A stretch of DNA of 64,000 bases from Bagarius yarrelli (GCA_005784505.1 VCAZ01000130.1:396574-460573); one strand, 5' to 3'. Shown: positions 27,101-32,539, numbered from the stretch's first letter. Notes: generated by a model from the letters alone, not told the origin. Numbers and translations are program-made.

Positions 27101-28594
27101 TCACATTTCTAGACGCAGCTTCTGGTAAAGAGCTGTGATAGTTTTCTAAATGCTTTTGCATAGTGCTTGTGTTAGCAGAGGTGTAGGGTATTACTTTCTT
27201 ACCTTGTTTGCATATTATTTCTTGTCTATTATTTTTTTCACCGTCTCTTATTTCCACCGGGAAACAAAATGTTGTTCTATCTTTTTTCTATCTTCTATCA
27301 AAATGTTGTTCTGTCTTCTACATGCCATCCCGCCAACAGTGCAAGTCACATTCCCGTGAGACCAGTTGGATCTCGTCACACCCCTAAACCCCTGTTTGAT
27401 TGGATTGTGTAATATGCCAAGTGAATTAGATCAAAGTCCTTCAAATTGTTTATTTGAAACATCATAGTCTGATAATTTTAACACAAAATTGCATCTTAAA
27501 TTAATGACTGAGTAAAGAAAACTTGGATAAAAATGTATTTTACCTGAAGTGAAGGGGTGGGATTTGACACACAATCGTGTAAGCAGAAAAAAGCACATGG
27601 TTAAGAGCTATGATTTTTCATATCAGATTCAGGTCTTATCACTCCAACAGTGATACATGAATATATATTTACCACTTTTATTTATAACTTATATAATATT
27701 ATAACCTGTAGAAATTTTGTTTAATTTGTTTAAGAAATTAATTTGTTTAAGAAATGTAGAAATTTGTTTAAAATTTCTTAGTAGAAATTTTAAACACAGT
27801 GACCTATGTCTATAGACAAATACACATTTTTAAGAAAAATGACCCCAAAAAGCCAAACTGACTGAAAGTAATCCTAATCTCTACTGTAGACATCTTACAC
27901 CAATACCTGCTAAAAAAAACTTTTAAAAAGATTTTTTTGCTTATTTGCAGCATTTAAATACAGTTTTATTGGCAGCATTTTTTAAGAGTTTTTAAGATCT
28001 TTTTAACATATTTTTTATTCTTTTCAATACCTTTTTGTAAGTACAAAGTCATAATACAATGTGGATGTGTGTAAAAAAGCTGTACTGAACACTTTCCTAA
28101 TATAAGGAAATTACTTGTTTTATAAAAACTGTTTAAATGCTGTTTATAATTTTTATGATAAAATTTTTCAGCTAGATACATTTTTATCTTTATTGGTTTT
28201 TAGATACTATGGACTTTACTGGGATGTCTTTGATCAAATTAAGAAAAGAAGAAATGGAGTCCCAGGTTTGACCTCTTATTTTTGGGTTATTAGTTTTTAT
28301 TTATATGTATAAGAAAATGTATAACTTTGTAAGCAGGCAAGAAAGTGTATGCTCTTTATAATATATCTCACTTTTTAGGTGAAGGTCCTGGAGTTAGAGA
28401 GCATGCTAGAAAATGAGCGGCTGCGGCTTGGAGAGCTACGTAAAAAGCATTATGAGATAGCAGGGGTTTCACTGGAACAGTTGGGTCAAGATGATACTGC
28501 TCTAACATGCCCTTCCTCCTCAAATCCCTTTAAACCTACATTAATGAAGAAACCAGCCCTTGCCCAGAAACCAAAAATTGCTACGAAAAACATG
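1173..28594 (+). CDS. hip1r: HIP1R, huntingtin-interacting protein 1-related (partial, 22 exons; 5' and terminal exons missing)
   Basis: HIP1R is an endocytic adaptor that links clathrin coats to actin at the plasma membrane. Twenty-two exons with GT-AG borders join in phase for about 793 codons with no stop; human HIP1R is about 1068 residues, so roughly the first 300 residues (ANTH lipid-binding domain) lie before the window. In order the product has the linker after ANTH (RLIQIPRLPD, SPPNFLRASALAEH), an acidic stretch, a long coiled coil (exons 4-10), then a THATCH actin-binding domain (VDKEMAATSAAIEEAVRRI, GVKLEVNERILNSCTDLMKA, RNSRWTEGLISAAKAVGWGA, VCSHEIAASTAQLVAASK) and a proline/lysine tail (KKPALAQKPKIATKN). 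HIP1R rather than its paralogue HIP1 is chosen because of LLDEQF, VDDPLH-CTSSPDYLVS and the KKPxLAQKP tail, which I recall from HIP1R and not HIP1. Teleosts can carry two hip1r copies; which one this is cannot be told. Introns are loaded with transposons, but the coding exons look intact, so the gene is probably functional. Confidence 0.93.
1477..1629 (+). CDS. hip1r: hip1r exon (SPPNFLRASALAEH and acidic linker)
   Basis: The exon is 51 codons, phase 0 to phase 0, between ttgcag and gtaaag. SPPNFLRASALAEHVKP is a hallmark shared by HIP1 and HIP1R. It is followed by a run of Glu/Asp (EEEPEEDDEPEP), the acidic linker before the coiled coil. Confidence 0.92.
1876..1928 (+). CDS. hip1r: hip1r exon (DIFDQTFGPP)
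   Basis: The 53-nt exon encodes VDIFDQTFGPPNNGFDD and two bases of an Arg codon. DxFDQTFGPP is shared with HIP1R as I recall it and argues against HIP1. The Arg codon is completed by the first base of the next exon. Confidence 0.9.
2008..2080 (+). CDS. hip1r: hip1r exon (start of coiled coil)
   Basis: The 73-nt exon encodes (R)DLQINSLKHEIDLLRDE and IEKIKAE. The heptad spacing of I/L residues marks the beginning of the coiled coil. The donor is gtaaga. Confidence 0.9.
2291..2833. repeat. foldback element with 42-bp inverted repeats
   Basis: Positions 2291-2332 (ggagtttggggcagacattg...) are the reverse complement, with few differences, of 2792-2833 (...caatgtctgccccaaactcc). The 460 bp between the arms show no coding potential. 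The structure fits a non-autonomous foldback/MITE element next to the RTE copy that follows. Family not identified. Confidence 0.55.
2850..4946 (-). mobile_element. RTE-clade LINE, degenerate copy
   Basis: The minus strand carries broken ORF2 pieces of a fish RTE-like LINE. At 4403-4645 is the start of the AP endonuclease (GKGRQLINMMERGKVVILCV, QETRLKGSKARSMKSGF). At 2961-3203 is the C-terminal end (MAKLEVAELKMLRLDRIRNK, RWFVHVQ). The 5' untranslated part is at 4746-4946; the same sequence recurs at 26262-26468. Many stops and frameshifts show it is dead. It lies in the hip1r intron, opposite to the gene. Confidence 0.85.
5250..7040 (-). mobile_element. L2/CR1-like (Rex1-type) LINE, degenerate
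   Basis: Read on the minus strand, 6299-6523 encodes part of an endonuclease domain (VCVYINTEWC, YCSLLAEF), 6004-6225 its C-terminal part (TRGENTLYLVYTNIPGAY, LGYLDHIFVMLIPAYRPL), and 5590-5760 the beginning of the reverse transcriptase (NIIPMLKKSTVSCLNDYRP). The order and spacing fit one LINE copy with stops and indels. The GC-richer stretch 6600-7040 is probably its 5' untranslated region. The exact clade is uncertain. Confidence 0.7.
7610..7825. mobile_element. Tc1-like transposon remnant (internally deleted)
   Basis: The stretch reads tatttaatcccctgttgatt at one end and gataggggatcaaacacttt at the other. These are the inverted ends of a common fish Tc1-like family whose termini say 'gtatttgatccc'. 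Only about 200 bp remain, so the transposase is deleted. Confidence 0.6.
8390..8573 (+). CDS. hip1r: hip1r exon (coiled coil)
   Basis: The 184-nt exon begins AQRYVTQLKSQINCLEAELE and continues as coiled coil (ENEQLRMELETKK). It ends in phase 1 at donor gtgggt. This stretch corresponds to the clathrin light chain binding part of the coiled coil in the family. Confidence 0.88.
8683..8771 (+). CDS. hip1r: hip1r exon (coiled coil, YNKLKEKHAEL)
   Basis: The exon encodes RAQATELRYNKLKEKHAELV and ANHAELLRK. The YxKLKEK-ELVxxHAxLLRK pattern is diagnostic of the HIP1/HIP1R coiled coil. The exon enters with two bases completing a split codon and exits in phase 0 at gttggt. Confidence 0.9.
8874..8990 (+). 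CDS. hip1r: hip1r exon (coiled coil, VTQQNQEEVAR)
   Basis: The 39-codon exon, phase 0 to 0, encodes SADTVKMLSVTQQNQEEVAR and TKQQLFFEVEKIKQESEMK. NADTxKxLxVTQQxQEEVAR is the HIP1R version of this segment as I recall it. Confidence 0.9.
9750..9851 (+). CDS. hip1r: hip1r exon (coiled coil)
   Basis: The 34-codon exon, phase 0 to 0, lies between ttgcag and gtgtgt. It encodes LDEQKFEMNKLRRELEEKIG and EIQLVKGILQTSEK, continuous with the coiled coil before it. Confidence 0.87.
9938..10120 (+). CDS. hip1r: hip1r exon (end of coiled coil)
   Basis: The 61-codon exon, phase 0 to 0, encodes SSKKLSNSITTMQALMHCLS, KEAELSSLKQSAQL and QQERERSRKDLCQLQGQLKE. The REQQRSS-ELQGRL segment is the corresponding part of human HIP1R as I recall it. 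The following intron is about 8.2 kb and is full of repeats. Confidence 0.87.
10206..10714 (+). mobile_element. Tc1-like transposon, left part
   Basis: This begins with the typical end gtgccttaaaaaagtattta at 10211 and the sequence that follows it in Tc1 elements of this type (caccctgttacc-like, then cagtggtttg). It breaks off at about 10714, where a LINE is inserted, and resumes at about 13820. Confidence 0.7.
10712..13818 (-). mobile_element. L2/CR1-like LINE, nearly full length, inserted in a Tc1
   Basis: The minus strand has the pieces of one LINE ORF2 in the right order. Around 13430-13640 is the endonuclease start (LNIRSLSAKALFVNDMI, then YKHELRPKGKGGG). At 13263-13320 is VLATVYRQPGHHTDFIKEF. 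At 12059-12310 is the RT start (LVNYRWISNLPFLSKIFEKV). At 11495-11863 is the C-terminal part (LGVLFDSYLSFESHISSI, SRLDYCN). The 3' end at 10720-10800 has the recurrent 'ctttatttatatag...caaagcagctttacag' sequence. Stops and indels show it is inactive. Confidence 0.8.
13819..14436 (+). pseudogene. Tc1-like transposase, right part of the split element
   Basis: This continues the Tc1 that starts at 10206. On the plus strand it encodes broken transposase: RPSKESIGQKSSQKAHGH (paired-like DNA-binding part), WKRVLWSDGTRFWPKC (first catalytic Asp region), TVKHGGGSII and RRFTFQQDNDPKH (second catalytic Asp region). In-frame stops (for example after HGGGSIIL) and indels make it a pseudogene. The third acidic residue region and right end are missing after about 14436. 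Confidence 0.8.
14487..14655 (+). repeat. tRNA-derived SINE with LINE-like tail (V-SINE-like)
   Basis: The head, gtggctcatggataaggtg, is tRNA-like. The tail reads agtcgctctggataggggtg and tctgccaaatgctgcaaatg, as in fish SINEs whose tail is copied from an L2-type LINE. Four more copies occur in the window in reverse orientation. Confidence 0.75.
14656..15860. other. AT-rich intronic sequence
   Basis: I see no gene here. Two diverged direct copies of an 'aatttgta-cttaatataaattaaa' segment at about 15070 and 15265, 195 bp apart, hint at an old tandem duplication or repeat. Otherwise nothing is recognised. Confidence 0.4.
16009..16205. repeat. near-perfect 88-bp palindrome (foldback) with 22-bp spacer
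   Basis: Left arm 16009-16096 and right arm 16119-16205 are reverse complements differing by one small indel (left cttaacacacc, right complement cttaaacacc). The spacer is 16097-16118. Arms include tctggatctctgagaaatgc and ggaccaagagagcagtgggt. The almost complete identity means a very recent origin, or an assembly/amplification fold-back artefact. The flanks 15860-16700 look repetitive, perhaps from a DIRS-like element, but I could not identify them. Confidence 0.85.
16838..17160 (+). pseudogene. Tc1-like transposase fragment
   Basis: A second Tc1-like copy of the same family as 13819-14436. It starts in 'ccattcccactgtaaaacat', carries GGSIM-like, and KRFTFSKTMTLN where the intact family has the FQQDNDPKH catalytic region, so the frame is shifted at the second Asp. 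It continues to 'tggcccagtcaaagtccaga' (the SPDLNP region). Both ends of the element are missing. Confidence 0.75.
17160..17935 (-). mobile_element. LINE fragment (between endonuclease and RT) and 3'-end-like repeat
   Basis: On the minus strand 17732-17929 encodes YPYALKNVKTIYYSTIITSE and NPCVLFNAINNLI. This resembles the linker between endonuclease and reverse transcriptase of L2/CR1-like LINEs. At 17225-17280 is another 'ttttatttgtagtgcacctt' repeat typical of LINE 3' regions. All is degenerate. Confidence 0.5.
18094..18162. repeat. (TA)n microsatellite
   Basis: Two nearly pure TA runs separated by a TT, about 69 bp in total, in the long hip1r intron. Confidence 0.95.
18303..18450 (+). CDS. 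hip1r: hip1r exon (QKLLDEQFILL, VDDPLH)
   Basis: The 148-nt exon encodes EKLKQKLLDEQFILLQGMV, then EAEIIIQEALAKVDDPLHI and CCTSSP. LLDEQF and DDPLHxxCTSSP match HIP1R rather than HIP1. It ends in phase 1 at donor gtacga. Confidence 0.92.
18563..18649 (+). CDS. hip1r: hip1r exon (DYLVSLAKAALG)
   Basis: The exon encodes (D)YLVSLAKAALGSVTKIQAG and HLHYLNNME plus one base. It enters and leaves in phase 1. Acceptor is acgtag, donor gtgttt. Confidence 0.9.
18760..18867 (+). CDS. hip1r: hip1r exon (FSHLTADTIVNG)
   Basis: The exon encodes AGPLLRALTQFSHLTADTIV and NGSASVHTAPVDLAD. FSHLxADTIxNG is a strong family match. It is 108 nt, phase 1 to phase 1, with donor gtaagt. Confidence 0.92.
19001..19137 (+). 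CDS. hip1r: hip1r exon (upstream of THATCH core)
   Basis: The exon encodes (R)LLENCRACAAQSLNFLKDL, then ASVRVVIQKVLQIAQ. The position corresponds to the helical segment before the actin-binding core, which in the family restrains actin binding. Phase 1 in, phase 0 out, donor gtgaga. Confidence 0.88.
20195..20305 (+). CDS. hip1r: hip1r exon (VDKEMAATSAAIEEA)
   Basis: The 37-codon exon encodes DLKPKGVDVGREELGNMVDK and EMAATSAAIEEAVRRID. This is among the most conserved parts of the I/LWEQ (THATCH) domain. The acceptor is a short ttgtaag; the donor is gtaagt. Confidence 0.93.
21143..21201 (+). CDS. hip1r: hip1r exon (EMMNQARRDTEGVKLEVNE)
   Basis: The 59-nt exon encodes EMMNQARRDTEGVKLEVNE and two bases of Arg. 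GVKLEVNERIL is characteristic of HIP1/HIP1R/talin-type I/LWEQ domains. The Arg codon is completed by the next exon. Confidence 0.92.
21703..21733 (+). CDS. hip1r: hip1r microexon (ILNSCTDLMK)
   Basis: This 31-nt exon completes the Arg codon and encodes ILNSCTDLMK. It has acceptor ttttag and donor gtaaga. It is too short for ordinary ORF scans but is required to keep the THATCH domain in frame. Confidence 0.9.
21863..21925 (+). CDS. hip1r: hip1r exon (AIRLLVLASTDLQNEIVE)
   Basis: The 21-codon exon, phase 0 to 0, encodes AIRLLVLASTDLQNEIVESG and R. It matches the THATCH helix ending EIVESGRG. It is followed almost at once by a short (AT)n run and a Tc1 remnant in the intron. Confidence 0.92.
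21936..21965. repeat. (TG)n(TA)n microsatellite
   Basis: A short tgtgtgtg run changes to tatata directly after the donor of the exon ending at 21925. Confidence 0.85.
21975..22385 (-). pseudogene. Tc1-like transposase remnant (second family)
   Basis: On the minus strand, downstream-to-upstream, the sequence contains KRFEKHNNEFEL at 21931-22140, matching the EWFEEHNNEF part of a Tc1-like transposase, then pieces corresponding to GGGSVMLW (tgcctccactaacttgc, complement) and a segment ending near 22385. It is short, frameshifted and has no ends, so it is a dead fragment in the hip1r intron. Family membership is from memory. Confidence 0.6.
22616..22715 (+). CDS. hip1r: hip1r exon (RNSRWTEGLISAAKAVGWGA)
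   Basis: The exon encodes GAATVKEFYARNSRWTEGLI and SAAKAVGWGATEN plus one base. SRWTEGLISA-KAVGWGA is the I/LWEQ signature core involved in F-actin binding. The donor is read as gtgtat after AAAATG; a second GT two bases later would break the frame. Confidence 0.92.
22844..22947 (+). CDS. hip1r: hip1r exon (YEELIVCSHEIAAS)
   Basis: The exon encodes (E)SADKVVLRKGKYEELIVCS and HEIAASTAQLVAASK. To stay in frame the acceptor must be the second AG of cagag, not the first. The donor gtttaa is weak. The join gives one residue fewer than I recall in human HIP1R. Confidence 0.88.
23394..23517 (+). CDS. hip1r: hip1r exon (VKADRSSRKLLSLQKASR)
   Basis: The 124-nt exon encodes VKADRSSRKLLSLQKASRHV, then NEMAANVVASTKTGQDQIEE. 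The V-N-AANVVASTKxGQ-QIE pattern is the last strongly conserved part of the THATCH domain. It ends in phase 1. Confidence 0.92.
23523..24560. other. intron with unclassified repeat-like segments
   Basis: The parts 23650-23740 ('ggggtccccaaaggtttttg') and 23930-24000 ('ggccagctttaggcatggg') read like ends of fish DNA transposons, but I cannot assign them. A short (TCTA/GTCT)n stretch is at 24235-24275. No gene is seen. Confidence 0.35.
24640..24772. repeat. degenerate minisatellite, left part
   Basis: The unit is about 50-55 bp and contains gtacacctcatcgttaatg and a 'cctggtcctctaaaataatc' spacer. At least three units are visible. The array is interrupted at about 24773 by an RTE fragment and resumes at about 26478. 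Confidence 0.75.
24773..24869 (-). mobile_element. RTE LINE fragment, left part (split by Tc1)
   Basis: The sequence from 'tctcttcctatccacaccat' to 'tctcctgtacacacaa' matches 4480-4572 of the first RTE copy. It resumes at 26092 after the Tc1 insertion. Confidence 0.85.
24872..26089 (-). mobile_element. complete Tc1-like transposon with TIRs and TA target duplication
   Basis: The ends are inverted: left cactatattgccaaaagtat at 24872, right the complement ending 26089, with about one mismatch in 29 bp. A TA flanks each side (24870-24871 and 26090-26091). The insertion point is inside an RTE copy; the empty site can be read in the related copy at about 4570. The 1218-bp length is normal for Tc1-like elements. 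This is the youngest-looking transposon in the window. Confidence 0.92.
24954..25915 (-). pseudogene. Tc1-like transposase, frameshifted
   Basis: The N-terminal part (25517-25915) has the paired-like helix-turn-helix region (SCIIRTWKHLGTTATQPRSG, RPHKL). The C-terminal part (24954-25520) has FGGGGIMVWGCF, then FLFQHDCAPVHKA with the second catalytic Asp, and SPDLNPIEHLWDELEWRL with the third acidic residue (Glu), giving the DD34E arrangement. The first catalytic Asp (WSDESRF) is encoded around 25525-25545 in a third frame, so frameshifts lie on both sides of it. The two ORFs therefore cannot give one working transposase. Confidence 0.88.
26092..26470 (-). mobile_element. RTE LINE fragment, right part
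   Basis: This continues the RTE copy after the Tc1. The minus strand encodes MTEKGRELVDMIERRKEDTL (endonuclease start, 26085-26144), followed upstream by the 5' region shared with 4746-4946 (ccctgtaggtcaac, gacggatgcccttcctgac). Confidence 0.85.
26478..26757. repeat. degenerate minisatellite, right part
   Basis: Five or six units of about 45-55 bp contain 'gatgtacaccgcatcgttaa' and 'tgcccagtccccttaaataa'. They match the left part at 24640-24772. A C8-9 run is present at about 26652. Confidence 0.8.
26758..28203. other. hip1r intron, AT-rich
   Basis: I see no gene or complete transposon. A local triplicate of 'gtttaagaaat' occurs near 27720-27790. The remainder is AT-rich unique-looking sequence. 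Confidence 0.45.
28204..28265 (+). CDS. hip1r: hip1r exon (DTMDFTGMSLIKLRKEEME)
   Basis: The 62-nt exon encodes (D)TMDFTGMSLIKLRKEEMES and Q. It matches the DTMDFSGLSLIKLKKQEMET segment of HIP1R. The intron before it is about 4.7 kb because of the minisatellite/RTE/Tc1 nest. Confidence 0.92.
28379..28594 (+). CDS. hip1r: hip1r exon (latch helix and proline-rich tail)
   Basis: The 72-codon exon encodes VKVLELESMLENERLRLGEL and RKKHYEIAGV, the C-terminal helix of the THATCH domain (dimerisation/latch). A Ser/Pro-rich tail then ends KKPALAQKPKIATKNM. In the family this lysine/proline tail binds the SH3 domain of cortactin. The donor gtaagg follows in phase 0; without splicing the frame runs only seven more codons to TAG. 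Confidence 0.92.
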
Positions 28595-28737
28595 GTAAGG
28601 CTTTCACAAATTTTATAGACTATAACTTAATTATAATCTTATGACATGACATATGACCTGTAATTAAAATAGACAAAATGAATAAAAGGAAAATAATTAA
28701 CAATTAATTAATTTAACTAATAAATATATAATATTTA

Positions 28738-28860
28738 TGGCAATTTTGCCATTTGTCTTATCCAGAGCAACTTATTTTATTTATACAACTGAGCAGTTTT
28801 GGGCTAATGCTCAGGGGCCCATCAGTGGTAACTTTGTGGTGTTGAGAATCTATCTAAGCT
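28738..28860 (-). repeat. SINE tail/body fragment (V-SINE-like)
   Basis: In reverse orientation: 'ttgtcttatccagagcaact', 'tacaactgagcag', 'tgctcaggggcccatcagtg'. These match the SINE at 14487-14655 read backwards. Confidence 0.7.
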
Positions 28861-28939
28861 ATCACTTACTATGTATAACATGGTATAACATATACAGTGC
28901 ACAGCATAAATGAGTTCTCCCCATCTGGTATCATGATTC

Positions 28940-29280
28940 CGCTCTTCCACCACCAAAGTAGCCTCCATCCAGTACTTTCAGTATCACTTCCTGTTTAGCT
29001 AGCTACTTAAGATAGTCACTTAGACTCTCACGTTGCGAAGTATTGTTTGCTATGCGACAGCAATTGTTTTGTCAATCACTCTGTGCCTGTTTTCTTGTTT
29101 TGAACTTTGCTCGGTTTTTGGTTTTGAGTCTGTGTCTAGTGTTTTGGACTTGTTTGCCCAGTTTATTTTTGACTATTGTGTAGCAACTTCTGCCTGCCTA
29201 CTGACTACATTTATGAACTGCTCGTTCAACTCTAATAAAGCTGTTTTCTGCCATATGGATTCTTCCACATCTCCTACTTC
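28940..29280 (+). repeat. Gypsy 5' LTR (approximate)
   Basis: Shared blocks with the 3' LTR include 'tattgtttgctatgcgaca', 'ggttttgagtctgtgtct', 'tttttgactattgtgta' and 'tgcctgcctactg'. AATAAA is in 'ctctaataaagctg' near 29232. Borders are estimates. Confidence 0.7.
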
Positions 29281-29840
29281 ACAGAATACTTTACCTAAAC
29301 AGAATCCAGCAGAACTGGCTCACCTACAAGCTACAGTGGGTTAAGCTTAAGCTTTGCACGTGTTTCAGGAGCAACTGCTGTTACTTCAAACACAGCAACA
29401 GCAGCCCCCTTTAAGCCAGCTTCTGCGATTAGGTCAAGGTGAACTGTCTGCTGCAGATTTTGCTTATCAGTTTTGTACACTGGCTGCCCAGAGCGAATGG
29501 AATGAGGTGGCTCTTAAATCATTATTCATATATGGTTTGAACACATGCCTTAAGGCTAAACTTGCCTGTCTTGATGATTCTAGAACTTTTTTGCAGTATG
29601 TGGCGGTTTGTTTGGATAATCTACTTTATAATAGCCTTCATGTCACTAAGGGAATCAAGGCTACAAGCCTCATTGACCACCGTTCACGAAGAAACTGAAC
29701 CCATGTAGGTGGGTTTTACTAAGGTTTCGTGTCAAAAACATCAACGCAGAATACAATCCCGATTGTGTTTCTACTGTGGGGGCCCCGATCATTTCAGTGC
29801 CGAGTGCCCTGTGAAACCATCTCGTCATCCTGTTTCATGT
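29262..29840 (+). pseudogene. Gypsy gag remnant with CCHC zinc knuckle
   Basis: After the LTR the frame MDSSTSPTSQNTLP, ELAHLQATVG gives the gag start; 29354-29698 gives the capsid part (LGQGELSAADFAYQFCTLAA, WNEVALKSLFIYGL). At 29766-29813 is a CX2CX4HX4C knuckle (CFYCGGPDHFSAEC). A stop after HLQATVG and frame changes show it is inactive. Confidence 0.75.
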
Positions 29841-29869
29841 GTTATGTTTCACTGTCTCTGCCTTCCTCC

Positions 29870-30780
29870 TTATTGACACTGTATCTCACCTGTTTCCAAC
29901 GCTAATAGACTCTGGGGCAGCGCTCAATCTCATTGATGTTTAAGCGGTCAAGAATTTGAAACTCGGCACACTGCCATGCACTCCACCTCTTCGGATTTCA
30001 GCCGTGGATGAGTGATCCGTAGGCCCTGGCATCTCACGCCGCACAGTCACTATCACTACATTTCACCACAAAAAAATCTTACTTCATTATTCTTCCACAA
30101 GACCCCTCTCATCCTGGGCTTCCCCTGGCTAGAAAAGCACAACCAAACCTTTTCCTAGACTGATAAAGACATTACACACTGGTCTGACTACTGTCTCTTC
30201 CGTATGTTCTATGCCATGTCTAACAACACAAGTAAAACTACAAGACTCTGAGAAACCTGATTTAGTACTGATTCTCCTGAAATACCATGATCTCCTCTGG
30301 TTTTTCAGCAAAGTGGATGGCGCTATCAAGCTCTTAACAAACGCTATTCCCCCCTAAAGTTGAGTATATCCTCTGTCACAGGGGCATACATAGACAAGGC
30401 TCTAGCCACTGACGAAGTTCCACATCTCCGGCCGCCTCTGGATTTTTCTTTGAGAAGAAGGAAAAAAGCCTACGCCCCTGTATTGACTACCAGGGTTTGA
30501 ATGCAGTAACTGTCGAGTATCACTATCTAATGCAATATGTGCCAGCTGCCCTTATCAGTTATGAGAGGCAAGGATTTTTACTAAACTCGACCTTAAAAAT
30601 TGCCTAGAACCTAACCCGAATAAGAGAGCGGGACGAATAGAAGACGGCATTTATCACCACCAGAGGTCACTATGAGTATCGGGAACTAAGAGTCAGGTCG
30701 CTAAGGTACATGTCAGGTCACTAAGAGTATCGAATAGAAGACGGCATTCATCACCACCAGAGGTCACTATGACTATCAGG
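29870..30780 (+). pseudogene. Gypsy protease and reverse transcriptase remnants
   Basis: At about 29900-29940 LFPTLIDSGAALNLIDV has the DSGA aspartic protease site. At 30430-30560 in shifted frames is FEKKEKSLRPCIDYQGLNAV, the start of the RT. At 30630-30680 is a segment ending TAFITTRGHYEYR. A 45-bp part of it is duplicated 98 bp later (30732-30778). RNase H and integrase core are absent. Confidence 0.7.
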
Positions 30781-30834
30781 TCATGCTTTATCGTTTCACG
30801 TCTCTTTGCTTAAATTTTTATTACCCCAATACTA

Positions 30835-31067
30835 ACAGTGAGCCTCAGGCATCCAAACCTCCAGCTCCCATTAAAGTCGATGGAGCACCAGCCTACCAAG
30901 TGCACGAAATTCTAGACTACAGAAGAACAAGCGATCTCCTGGAGTATCTAGTGGGCTATGGAGGGCTATGGATGTCAGCCCATGACATTCTGGACCCCAC
31001 TCACGTAAGAGTTTCATGCCGCCCACTCCGAACATCCAGTGCCACGCCCCTTAGGATGCTCTCTTAG
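30835..31067 (+). pseudogene. Gypsy integrase C-terminal chromodomain remnant
   Basis: The frame contains PPAPIKVDGAPAYQVHEILD, YRRTSDLLEYLV and a WMSAHDILDPTHVR end. This is the chromodomain motif of vertebrate chromovirus-type Gypsy elements (AYxVxxILDxRR...YLVxWxGY...W). It joins directly to the RT remnant, so the sequence between is deleted. Confidence 0.75.
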
Positions 31068-31129
31068 AATGCCTGGCGGCCTTCCTAGAACGAGGGCTAC
31101 TGTTTCCGATTTCCCCCTTTCATCACCAG

Positions 31130-31405
31130 AAGGCGCGGTAACTGGAATACTAGCCTCTATCCAGTACTTCCAGTATCACTTTCGGTTTGGCTAGTCTCCT
31201 AGAATCTCACATTGTTCAGTATTGTTTGCTATGCGACATACCAAGCTTTCATTCTGTCTGTCTGCCTGCTTTCTTGGCTTGGTTTGTGGTTTTGAGTCTG
31301 TGTCTCGCATTTTGGATTTTTGACTATTGTGTACCGACCTGTGCCTGCCTACTGCCCTTTCAAGTCTGTTTACTGCAATATAAATTCTTCCTCATCTCCT
31401 ACTTT
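31130..31405 (+). repeat. Gypsy 3' LTR (approximate)
   Basis: It matches 28940-29280 over several blocks, with indels. It is followed by the right half of the Tc1-like element. Confidence 0.7.
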
Positions 31406-32365
31406 AAAAAAATATTTGTTCAAATATGGTTTATTGTTTTTAAATTAGATTAGTCAGCACCAAAGTCAGAATTTAAAATACTTTAACCAAATAATTTATT
31501 ATTCTAATGCAAAAAATGAGTAGACCCAATAAATATGTTAGCATAAAACATTAAATGTTATTAACACAAATTCACTAGGAAATGGGTCTAATCATCACGC
31601 AGGTGGCCACAGAAGAATTGGCAATTAAGAGTGGTATTTAAGAGAGAAAATCCACTTACATATAATGGTGACAAAATGGCACCACATGGTAAAGAATTGT
31701 CACAAGACCAGAGTAAAAAAATCATTTCTTTGCACAAAAATGGTCAAGGTTACAAGAAAATAAGTATTGCTAGTAAGTGTGAATACTGTAACAAAAGTGG
31801 TTTTGGATGGACTAGTGGGAAGAATATAACACCTTGTTAGGAGCATTTTGGGATGAGAGAAGTGATTTAATAGCCAAGAATGTCACCAGACCTCAACCTT
31901 ATAGAACACTTATGGGGAACTCTGAAAAGACAAGTTGAATGTCATCCCCCATCCAGGAGCTGAAAGAGGCCATTGTTCAATAATGGAGAAAAATACATGT
32001 AGCTGTATGTCATCAACTTGTTTATTCAATGTCTAAAAGAATTGTTGCTGTTTCTAGAAAAATAAAGAAAGCCATACAAAATATTAGATTAATTTGACTT
32101 TTTGTAGAGTGTAATCATTTGTAGGGTGTAATCATTTTTGCAACAACTCATTTGATTTAAATGTGTTATTTTTTGTATCCTAAAGATGTAAAAAATAACA
32201 CATGATAATAGAAATAAATGCTTTATAAAACATTCTGTAAAAATGCAGCAAATGGGTCTCATATTAACTATAAATAAATAAGGTGTACTTATTTATGCTG
32301 TGCACTGTACCTGTATAATGACGTCATAGCTTTACATAAGTATATTTTAAATCATTTTCTTTCAG

Positions 32366-32533
32366 TTCAGGTAAATATCCCTGGGATGAAGTTCTTCAAA
32401 AGTGGATTTCATATTGTTGGATAAGTTTTATTTTTCCCATCTTATGTAAATAAGTGCTGGAATAAGATCTTTCTGAGCTACATACTAGTGATGTATATTT
32501 AAAGCTGTAGATTTGTTAATGGAATGTAATAAA
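32366..32533 (+). other. candidate terminal exon and poly(A) signal of hip1r
   Basis: A good acceptor (polypyrimidine tract, tttctttcag) sits in unique-looking sequence just after the nested transposon complex. In phase 0 it adds only two codons (F, R) and TAA. An alternative acceptor five bases later gives VNIPGMKFFKSGFHIVG and a stop at 32422-32424. AATAAA follows at 32528-32533. Neither version resembles the IYPAQLVNY-type C-terminus I recall for human HIP1R, so the assignment is uncertain. Confidence 0.3.
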
Positions 32534-32539
32534 AATAAT

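Larger units (their letters stand above)
28940..31405 (+). mobile_element. Ty3/Gypsy (chromodomain) LTR retrotransposon, degenerate
   Basis: Two diverged LTRs flank about 1.85 kb of internal sequence. Inside, in order: gag, a CCHC zinc knuckle, a protease-like DSGA, a broken reverse transcriptase start, and a chromodomain end (see separate entries). Most of RT, RNase H and integrase are deleted. The LTR pair is clearly diverged, so the insertion is old, though younger than the Tc1-like element it interrupts. Confidence 0.8.
28893..32309 (+). mobile_element. Tc1-like element interrupted by a Gypsy element
   Basis: The left end tacagtgcacagcataaatg (28893) and the right end ctgtgcactgta (to 32309) are inverted repeats with TA at both outer edges. 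The right part (31625-32090, + strand) has the transposase N-terminus MAPHGKELSQDQSKKIISLH plus KNGQGYKKIS, then jumps to PRMSPDLNP-type sequence and LWGTLKRQVE, so the catalytic core is deleted. The left part is cut by the Gypsy element from about 28940. All lies in the last hip1r intron. Confidence 0.7.

Noticed and set aside
1173..28594. Calling the gene HIP1 instead of HIP1R
   Set aside because: LLDEQF, DDPLH-CTSSPDYLVS, DIFDQTFGPP and KKPALAQKP fit HIP1R; HIP1 as I recall it has different sequence at these places and a different C-terminus.
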